DNA from: Streptomyces sp. P3
Lineage (GTDB): Bacteria; Actinomycetota; Actinomycetes; Streptomycetales; Streptomycetaceae
Direction of reading: 5' to 3'
Assembly: GCA_016893485.2 (NCBI GenBank)
Contig: JAFEKX020000001.1
Span: 2,356,001 to 2,420,000 of the forward strand
DNA: 64,000 nucleotides
Under the pieces are notes generated by a model that saw only the letters and a list, made by a program, of their open reading frames with translations, had not been told where the DNA came from and did not search any database. Every line of letters starts with the position of its first letter. Within the stretch, counting starts at the first letter, position 1. A program made the translations under genes and the position numbers. Shown here one piece after another: positions 58,098 to 64,000 of the stretch.

Positions 58098-58538
58098 ATG
58101 GGATCGGTACGCAAGGCGAGTGCCTGGCTTGGGCTCGTTGACGACAACGATGACGAGCGCTACTACGACGACGACTACTCCGAAGGGACCGAGCAGCCCG
58201 GGGATGCCTGGGTCACGGATCCGCGGGTGAAGGTGGCCGAGGACGTCGCCGAGGTGAAGGGCCGCCGGATCGGCACCGTCACCCCGGACAGCTTCCGCGA
58301 CGCCCGCGCCATCGGTGAGCTGTTCCGGGAAGGTGTCCCGGTGATCGTGAACCTCACGGCGATGGAGGCGACCGACGCCAAGCGCGTGGTCGACTTCGCG
58401 GCCGGCCTCACCTTCGGCCTGCGCGGCACCATCGAGCGGGTCGCGAACCGTGTCTTCCTGCTGACCCCCGCCAACACGGAGATCGTCAGCGGCGACCCCG
58501 CCGGGCGCCGTGAGGACGGGTTCTTCAACCAGAGCTGA
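58098..58538 (+). CDS. sepF: SepF-like cell division protein
   Basis: 146 aa, intact, ATG after GAGGAGG. N-terminal acidic linker ([14 protein letters not shown]) and C-terminal SepF domain with [40 protein letters not shown] and [20 protein letters not shown]. Streptomyces usually have three SepF paralogues: the ftsZ-linked SepF and two SepF-like proteins (SflA, SflB) affecting FtsZ/DivIVA placement. This copy is not near ftsZ, so it is probably one of the latter. The amphipathic N-terminal membrane anchor of true SepF is weak here ([13 protein letters not shown]). Confidence 0.9.
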   Translation: MGSVRKASAWLGLVDDNDDERYYDDDYSEGTEQPGDAWVTDPRVKVAEDVAEVKGRRIGTVTPDSFRDARAIGELFREGVPVIVNLTAMEATDAKRVVDFAAGLTFGLRGTIERVANRVFLLTPANTEIVSGDPAGRREDGFFNQS

Positions 58539-58563
58539 GGCAGGGCCGCTCATTGGCCCTGCC
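58539..58563. terminator. Bidirectional hairpin between sepF-like and acyl-CoA dehydrogenase genes
   Basis: GGCAGGGCC and GGCCCTGCC pair perfectly with a 7-base loop, directly after the sepF-like stop and before the convergent stop at 58596. Confidence 0.7.
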
Positions 58564-58595
58564 TCCCGCAGGGTTGTACGGGACTCCGGGTCTTC

Positions 58596-59784
58596 CTAGC
58601 GGAAGGCGTCGAGTCCGGTGAGCGCCTTGCCCAGCACGAGCTGGTGCATCTCGACGGTGCCCTCGTACGTGAGCACCGACTCCAGGTTCGTCGCGTGCCG
58701 CATCACGGGGTACTCCAGCGAGATCCCGTTGGCACCGAGGATCGTCCGTGCGGTACGGCAGATCTCGATGGCCTCCCGTACGTTGTTCAGCTTGCCGAAG
58801 CTGACCTGCTCGGGACGCAGGCGCCCGGCGTCCATGCGCCGCCCCAGATGGTGGGCGAGCAGAATCCCTTTGTGCAGCTCGACCGCCATGTCGGCGAGCT
58901 TGGCCTGGGTGAGCTGGAAACCGCCGATCGGCCGCCCGAACTGCTCCCGGGTCTTCGCGTACGCCACAGCGGACTCGAAGGAAGCGCGCGCCGCGCCCAT
59001 CGCACCCCACACGATTCCGTAACGAGCGTGCGACAGACAGCTGAGCGGACCCTTCAGTCCTACGACCTCCGGAAGCACGGCGTCGGCCGGCAACCGCACG
59101 TCGTCGAGGACGAGTTCGCTGGTGACGGATGCGCGGAGTGACCACTTGTGCTTGATCTCGGGCGCCGAGAAACCACTGCTGTCGGTCGGTACGACGAACC
59201 CGCGGATGCCGTCGTCGGTCTGCGCCCATACGACGGCCACGCCGGCGACGGACCCGTTGGTGATCCACATCTTGCGGCCGTTGAGGACCCAGTCGCCGGC
59301 GTCGCGCTTGGCGTAGGTGCGCATGCCCGCGGGGTCGGAGCCGTGGTCGGGTTCGGTGAGGCCGAAGCAGCCGATGACGTCGCCGGCGGCCATGCGGGGC
59401 AGCCAGCTCTGCTTCTGCTCCTCGCTGCCGAAGCGGTGGATGGCGTACATCGCGAGGGAGCCCTGCACCGACACGAGGGATCTGATGCCGGAGTCAGCCG
59501 CCTCCAACTCCAGGCAGGCGAGGCCGTACTGGACGGCGGAGGCGCCTGCGCAGCCGTAGCCCTCGAGTGACATGCCGAGGGCGCCGATGCCGCCGAGTTC
59601 CCTGGCGAGGTCCCTGATGTCGGGCAGCTCCCCGTTCTCGTACCACTCGGCGACGTACGGCAGCACCTGTCGGCGGCCCAGGTCCTCACCGTGTCCCGGA
59701 TCGCGAGGTCCTCGGGGTCCAGGAGGTCGTCGAGGCCGAGGGGGTCGGTGGGGTCGAAGGGGGCAACTTCGGGGACGCAGCCAT
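58596..59784 (-). CDS. Acyl-CoA dehydrogenase, glutaryl-CoA dehydrogenase-like (two N-terminal frameshifts)
   Basis: About 397 aa from the ATG at 59784. After correction the N-terminus reads LPPFDPTDPLGLDDLLDPED and AIRDTVRTWAADRVLPYVAE. Then come GMSLEGYGCAGASAVQYGLA, IGCFGLTEPDHGSDPAGMRT (FAD/substrate loop), WVLNGRKMWITNGSVAGVAV, EQFGRPIGGFQLTQAKLADM and the catalytic Glu in SVLTYEGTVEMHQLVLGKAL. The TYEGT placement of Glu and the overall sequence match glutaryl-CoA dehydrogenases of lysine/tryptophan breakdown. Missing bases are near 59765 and 59675. FAD flavoprotein, cytoplasmic; no ETF gene adjacent. Confidence 0.92.
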
Positions 59785-59803
59785 GACAGGGCCTCCGGCA
59801 TTT

Positions 59804-59822
59804 TAACTATCAGCGCTAGTTA
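59804..59822. promoter_or_regulatory. Inverted repeat upstream of the acyl-CoA dehydrogenase gene
   Basis: TAACTAtcagcgcTAGTTA, 6-bp arms and 7-bp spacer, lies 20 bp before the start codon. AT-rich arms stand out from the surrounding GC-rich DNA. It may be an operator for a TetR or MarR type regulator encoded elsewhere, and overlaps the expected promoter. Confidence 0.5.
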
Positions 59823-60104
59823 TGGGGACGGGTCGACGTTACGGCGGCGGATGTCGTGCGTCCAGCGTGTCCCCTTGCCGAAGACTTTTCCCACCCGCCC
59901 GCCCGTGCGGGGTGGTGGAGAGGTGGGCGTTTGCCGTGGGGGTGCTGCGGGTTGGCGGGTGCGGGTGCGGGTGCGTTCGTCAGCGTCGGCGTTCAGCGTC
60001 CACACCTCAAGCGCTCACAACCCAACCGTCCCCGTCCGCACCCCCGCGGGACACGTCCACCCCTCAACTGGCCCGCGCGGGTGGGCGGGTGGGAGAGGGC
60101 TGGG
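59823..60104. other. Gap between acyl-CoA dehydrogenase and MFS genes
   Basis: No supported gene. It contains a short GC-rich series of GCGGGT units around 59954-59978. Part of it may be the true C-terminus of the MFS protein, because another frame stays open to 59993. Confidence 0.4.
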
Positions 60105-61706
60105 TCAGGCGGAGACGCGGGGTTGGGTTGATTCCCTGGGGCCGGGACCGCCGCCAGCGGGGCCTCGCAGTGCATGACGCGGGGGAGGCGCAACGCCATC
60201 ACCGCGCCCAGCAACAGCAGCGCCGCGCTCACGAGGAGCGTGACGTGGAGGCCGTGGACGAAGGCGTGCCGCGCGGCGTCGCGCAGGGCGGCGCCACGGG
60301 CTCCGCCGAGCCGCCCGGCCACGTCGTACGCCTCGCCCAGCGAATGCCCCGCGGACGCCGACGCGGACGCCGGTACACCTGGAACGGACGACAGCCCGGG
60401 CGCGTAGGCCGCGTTCATGACGCTGCCGAGGAGCGCGATGCCGATGCCGGCGCCGAGTTGGTAGGACGTCTCCCCTATCGCCGCCGCGCCGCCCGCCTGC
60501 GCCGGCGGCGCCTCGCTCAGCATCGACTCGTACGCGCCGAAGAGCGTCATCTCCAGACCGAACCCGAGCAGCAGGAACCCGAAGAGCAGCAGCCCCGTGT
60601 TGTCCCGCTCGCCCATGGCGATCAGCGTCAGCACCGAGAACGCGGTGAGGCAGAACCCGAAGCACACCATCCTGCGCGGGCCGAACCGCCGGAGCATCCG
60701 CGCCCCGAACAGCCCCGCCGCCATCGCCGCGAACGTCAGCGGCAGCAGTCGTAGACCCGTCTGGAGGGGCGACAGGCCGAGCACCAGTTGCAGGTACTGC
60801 GCGGCGATCAGCTCCAGGCCGACCAGTGCCAGCATCGCCAGCACGATGCAGCCCACCGACGTGCTGAACGCCGGCCTGCGGAACATCTTCAGGTCCACCA
60901 GCGGATGCGTACGGCGCCGCTGCCGTCGTACGAAGAGCACCAGCAGCACCGCGCCCACGAGCAGCGGGACCACGGTCCACGCGCTCTCCACGGGCTCCCC
61001 CGCCACCGAGCCGCTTCACGCCGAAGACGGCGCCGAAGAGGCAGCCCGCGGCCATGAGCGCGCCGACGACGTCCCACGGGCCGTTGCGGTCGCCGCGGGA
61101 CTCGGGGAGCAGGAGCCGGCCGATGGGCAGGCTGATCAGCATCAGGGGGATGTTGACGAGGAAGACCGAGCCCCACCAGAAGTGTTCGAGCAGGAAGCCG
61201 CCGAGCAGGGTCCCACCGCCGCGCCCACCGCCGCCACCGCGCTCCACACGCCGATCGCCACCGCGCGCTCGCGGCGGTCGGGGAAGACCTGGCGGAGGAT
61301 CGACAGCGTGGCCGGCATGATCATCGCGCCGCCGACGCCGAGGAGCGCCCGCGCGAGGATCAGCACCTGGGCGTCGTGGGCGAGGGGCGGCGAGGCCGGA
61401 GGCGACGCCGAAGAGGCCGTAGCCGAGGAGCAGGATGCGTCTGCGGCCCACTCGGTCGCCGAGCGTGCCGAAGAGGATGAGGAGCGAGGCGCAGACCAGC
61501 GGATAGACGTCGACGATCCAGAGCAGCTCTATCGCGCCGGGTTTGAGGTCCTCGGTGACGGCGGGCACCGCGACGTGCAGCACGGTGGCGTCGAGCGCGA
61601 CGAGGAGCAGGCTGACGCAGAGGACGACGAGGACGACCCAGCGGTTGGCACCGGCCCCGGCCGCCCGACGGCGCAGCGCTGCGGCGGCCGTGGTCGTCCC
61701 GGACAT
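60105..61706 (-). CDS. MFS drug exporter, DHA2/QacA type (three or four frameshifts)
   Basis: About 535 aa, 14 helices. ATG after GGGAGG. Helix 1 and its motif are VVLVVLCVSLLLVALDATVL; motif A is GTLGDRVGRRRILLLGYGLF; motif C-like GVGGAMIMPATLSILRQVFP. Then come LLEHFWWGSVFLVNIPLMLI and PWDVVGALMAAGCLFGAVFG. The C-terminal half has ELIAAQYLQLVLGLSPLQTG, LRLLPLTFAAMAAGLFGARM and GLLLFGFLLLGFGLEMTLFG. Breaks are near 61390, 61215 and 61010; the stop is either at 60105 (TQPRVSA end) or 59993. Proton-driven export of hydrophobic compounds is inferred from the family. No regulator adjoins. Confidence 0.9.
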   Translation of the reverse strand: MSGTTTAAAALRRRAAGAGANRWVVLVVLCVSLLLVALDATVLHVAVPAVTEDLKPGAIELLWIVDVYPLVCASLLILFGTLGDRVGRRRILLLGYGLFGVASGLAAPRPRRPGADPRAGAPRRRRRDDHAGHAVDPPPGLPRPPRARGGDRRVERGGGGGRGGGTLLGGFLLEHFWWGSVFLVNIPLMLISLPIGRLLLPESRGDRNGPWDVVGALMAAGCLFGAVFGVKRLGGGGARGERVDRGPAARGRGAAGALRTTAAAPYASAGGPEDVPQAGVQHVGGLHRAGDAGTGRPGADRRAVPATGARPVAPPDGSTTAAADVRGDGGGAVRGADAPAVRPAQDGVLRVLPHRVLGADADRHGRAGQHGAAALRVPAARVRSGDDALRRVRVDAERGAAGAGGRRGGDRGDVLPTRRRHRHRAPRQRHERGLRARAVVRSRCTGVRVGVRGAFAGRGVRRGRAARRSPWRRPARRRAARLRPRPPRHAPRERGAAVAGRGDGVAPPPRHALRGPAGGGPGPRESTQPRVSA

Positions 61707-61967
61707 GTACTACCTCCCAGATGTTCCCTCGCGTTCGGCGGGGCTCACGGGGTGGGGACTCCCCGTGACTGCGGCCGGAGAGGAGCGGTGTCTCCGACCC
61801 GCGCACCGAAGGCGAGTGAGCCGTCAGCGTACGCGAGTTCACGCCAATGCCACGTGGTGGACCTCTCACACTCCCCGGAGAACACGTGTGGCGTACACCA
61901 CGCGCCCTTCCGTGGACCACGCCCCCGCCCGGCCGGCCGGTTCCGGGGTCCCTCGATAATCGGGTCC
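61707..61967. other. Divergent promoter region, MFS and mannosyltransferase genes
   Basis: 261 bp without a gene. ACGTGGTGG and ACACGTGTGGCGTACACCACG occur near 61851-61902, the latter being partly palindromic around CACGTG. No operator can be assigned with confidence. Confidence 0.35.
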
Positions 61968-63171
61968 GTGACCGATCTCGCAGCACCTCTGCGCCGGGCG
62001 GCCCCGGCCCTCCTCGGGTACGCCGCCGTCCGCACCCTGGGCCTGGTGGTGCTCGCGGTGTGGAGCGCCGCGCGCGGCAAGAGCGCGTACATCCTGCTGA
62101 CGGCCCGCTGGGACGCCCTCTGGTACACCCGCGTCGCCGACCTGGGTTACGGCTACGAGGTCCGCCTCCCGAACGGCGACGTCCACTCGAACCTCGCCTT
62201 CTTCCCGCTGCTGCCCTGGCTGGAAAGAGCCCTGCACGCGGTGTCCCCGCTGTCGTACGCCGACGGCGGTTTCGTGGTGAGCCTGCTCGCCTCGCTCGCG
62301 GCGGCCTGGGGATCTTCGCCGTCGCGGAGCATGTGTACGGCCGCCGGGCCGGGGTGTGCGCCGTGCTGCTGTGGGCCGTGCTGCCGGTGGGGATCGTGCA
62401 GTCGATGGCGTACAGCGAGTCGCTGTTCACCGCGCTCGCCGCGTGGTCCCTGTACGCCGTCCTGACCGGCCGCTGGCTCACGGCGGGCACGCTTGCGCTG
62501 CTGGCCGGACTGACCCGGCCGGTGGGGCTCGCGGTGGTGGCCGCGGTGTGGGTCGCCGGCGTCGTCTCGTTCACCTCCTCTTCCACGGCTTCCACTGCCG
62601 TCACCCCGTCCGCTTCTACGGCCGCCCCCTCTTTCGTGCGGGACCGCAGCACGGCGCCCGCACCCGGCGCGCGAGGCCGGCGACGCGCCGTCGGGATGCT
62701 GATCGCGCCACTGGGCGCCGCCGGGTACGTGCTGTGGGTCGGGCAGCGCACCGGCAAGGGCCCGCTGGGCTATCTCGACGTGCAGGCGGGCTGGCGGAAC
62801 GGTTTCGACGGGGGCGCGGCCTTCGCCCGTTTCGTCGGCGAGAAGTTCACGTCGTTCCCGTCGGCGCTCGCCGGGGTCGGGCTGATCGTCGGAGTCGGCC
62901 TGGTGCTCTGGCTGTACGTCGTGGGCGTCCGGCAGGGCCAGCCACTGCCGCTCCTCGTGTACACCGGGGTCGTGACCGCGCTCGCGCTCTGCGCGTCGAG
63001 CTACTTCGGCTCGAAACCGCGCCTGCTGATGCCCGCCTTCCCCTGTTGCTCCCCCTCGCGCTCGCCCTGGCGCGGGCGCGTACGTCCAGGTCAGCGGTGG
63101 TGGTGGGCGGTGTCGCGGTGGCGTCGGCGGTGTACGGCGCGTTCTGGCTGAACGGCTCCGGTCCACCATGA
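61968..63171 (+). CDS. PIG-V-like GT-C mannosyltransferase (two frameshifts)
   Basis: About 401 aa from the GTG at 61968. A polytopic membrane protein of 9-10 helices. The first outer loop holds the GT-C acid motif in LLTARWDALWYTRVADLGYG (R-W-D). It continues with NLAFFPLLPWLERALHAVSP, VLLWAVLPVGIVQSMAYSES, LFTALAAWSLYAVLTGRWLT and SSYFGSKPRLLMPAFPLLLP. These match PIG-V-like mannosyltransferases using polyprenyl-phosphomannose. A Ser/Thr-rich insert (SSSTASTAVTPSASTAAPSF) separates two helices. Breaks are near 62305 and 63040. Acceptor unknown (protein O-mannosylation or cell-envelope glycan). Confidence 0.82.
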
Positions 63172-63410
63172 TCGACTCGGGTACGGCCGATGAGCGCCCG
63201 GCCAATTCCACCCCAGCATTTGGTGAACTAATTCATAAGGGCCATAAAACTCGACCCCGACATGATCAAAGGAATTGAAGGACGGAGCGGTCCTGGATTG
63301 CGGAATCCTCGGAAATAAACCTGCTCCTGAGAGCTTTCCCACATCACATCGTCATCACAAAGCCGCTGATTCGACGGGGATCCACACTCACTCGCTGTAA
63401 CGTCGATTGA
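63172..63410. other. AT-richer promoter region before the PAP2 gene
   Basis: 239 bp, clearly lower in GC than its surroundings (for example GGTGAACTAATTCATAAGGG, GGAATTGAAGG). It probably contains the PAP2 promoter. No gene or clear repeat was found. Confidence 0.45.
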
Positions 63411-64000
63411 GTGCGTACCGAACGAAACCTCACCCGTCTGGACCGGGTGTTCGCGAGGCTGGACCGTGAACCTGAACGGCCGGCCCACATCGATGTGCCG
63501 AAGATGAGCCGGCACAGGGTCGTGCTGTTCGCGGCGACCCTGGCCTTCTATCTGGCGATCGTGTGGCTCGTCGTGACCACGTCCTGGCTGGTCCGGTTCG
63601 ACTGGCAGGTCATGTTCTTCCGGCCGTACCAGCAGTGGGCGGGCATCCACTGGTTCGTGGACTACTACGTGGTCCTCGGCCAGCGCGGCCCGACCGCGGT
63701 GATGGTCGCGGCCTGGCTGGGCTGGCGCTCGTGGCGGCAGCACACGCTGCGCCCGCTGCTGACCCTGGGCACCTCGCTGCTGCTGCTGAACATCACGGTC
63801 GGCGCCGCCAAGCTCGGCATGGGCCGCCTGGGCCCGCACTACGCGACCGTCATCGGCTCGAACGAGATGGGTCTCGGCGGCGATATATTTCCCAGCGGCC
63901 ACACCGCCAACGCGGTCGTGACCTGGGGAATCCTGGCGTATCTGGCCTCCACCCCGGCCACCCGCCGCTGGCTGTCCGCCGCGTCCGCGGTGACCTCGCT
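63411..64000 (+). CDS. PAP2 family phosphatase, 3' end outside window
   Basis: At least 196 codons from the GTG at 63411 with no stop before the window end. After about 40 cytoplasmic residues come helices RVVLFAATLAFYLAIVWLVV, GPTAVMVAAWLGWRSWRQHT and LLTLGTSLLLLNITVGAAKL. Phosphatase motif 1 is KLGMGRLGP and motif 2 is GDIFPSGHTANAVVTWGILA, the PSGH pair being catalytic. The third motif lies beyond base 64000. Likely a lipid phosphate phosphatase, for example recycling undecaprenyl pyrophosphate or acting on phosphatidic acid. Frame intact as far as seen. Confidence 0.9.
   Translation, partial: MRTERNLTRLDRVFARLDREPERPAHIDVPKMSRHRVVLFAATLAFYLAIVWLVVTTSWLVRFDWQVMFFRPYQQWAGIHWFVDYYVVLGQRGPTAVMVAAWLGWRSWRQHTLRPLLTLGTSLLLLNITVGAAKLGMGRLGPHYATVIGSNEMGLGGDIFPSGHTANAVVTWGILAYLASTPATRRWLSAASAVTS

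Overview
The window looks like part of a Streptomyces chromosome. It has very high GC, many GTG starts, translational overlaps of the ATGA/GTGA type, and families typical of the genus: a cvnA-D conservon, a SepF-like protein, streptogrisin-type proteases, a DUF4331 locus, a sortase-type LAETG tail on a lytic polysaccharide monooxygenase (LPMO), and DUF5925 and DUF5685 proteins. From memory and unchecked, the order hmgA - GDSL lipase - LPMO - lipase - imuB/dnaE2 - sepF-like resembles the SCO17xx region of S. coelicolor. No tRNA, rRNA, CRISPR, IS element or prophage was seen.

Sequence quality dominates the reading. I count roughly 70 apparent single-base frameshifts in about 35 of 56 genes, nearly all a missing (rarely an extra) base in a G/C run. 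They hit core and accessory genes alike while the protein signal continues in the next frame. I treat them as consensus errors and annotate whole loci across the breaks. Genes with no visible break include tetR, the hmgA-linked gntR, the second GT2, the deacetylase, marR, cupin, the slipin, the second protease, the ABC genes, cvnB, cvnC, DUF5685 and sepF.

Layout. 1-1663: 3' part of a molybdopterin oxidoreductase gene. 1776-7796: TetR, lipoprotein, hmgA with a GntR regulator, a type ISP C-terminal-like orphan, and a CaiB-type CoA transferase. 8232-14928: an ECF sigma/anti-sigma pair (SigK/RskA type) divergent from DUF4331 - TPR - His-rich NicO-type metal transporter, with matching SigK-like promoters on both sides. 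14973-17408: Ser/Thr kinase and secreted GDSL esterase. 17576-26300: exopolysaccharide locus with two GT2s, a NodB deacetylase, a very large flippase/GT-C-like membrane protein, and a convergent membrane-anchored glycoside hydrolase. 26513-34350: mixed genes including DUF5925 ATPase, GNATs, methyltransferase, cell-wall-anchored LPMO, secreted lipase, and a marR/cupin pair with twin palindromic operators. 34379-38835: dnaE2-imuB mutasome operon with an SOS box. 39112-41385: coupled DUF3533 membrane protein and AAA ATPase. 41504-44787: two streptogrisin-type proteases flanking a slipin. 44989-52639: DUF1684 remnant and a divergent amino-acid-type ABC transporter/flavin monooxygenase locus, probably for scavenging organosulfur or a related compound. 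52687-56341: a complete conservon. 56603-64000: Cys-rich DUF5685, SepF-like protein, acyl-CoA dehydrogenase, MFS exporter, PIG-V-like mannosyltransferase and a truncated PAP2 phosphatase.

The strongest candidate for an under-described system is the SigK-RskA / DUF4331-TPR-NicO module, because regulator and targets share the same promoter architecture. Next are the flippase/GT-C giant protein of the polysaccharide locus, the twin MarR operator, and the 19-cysteine tail of the DUF5685 protein.
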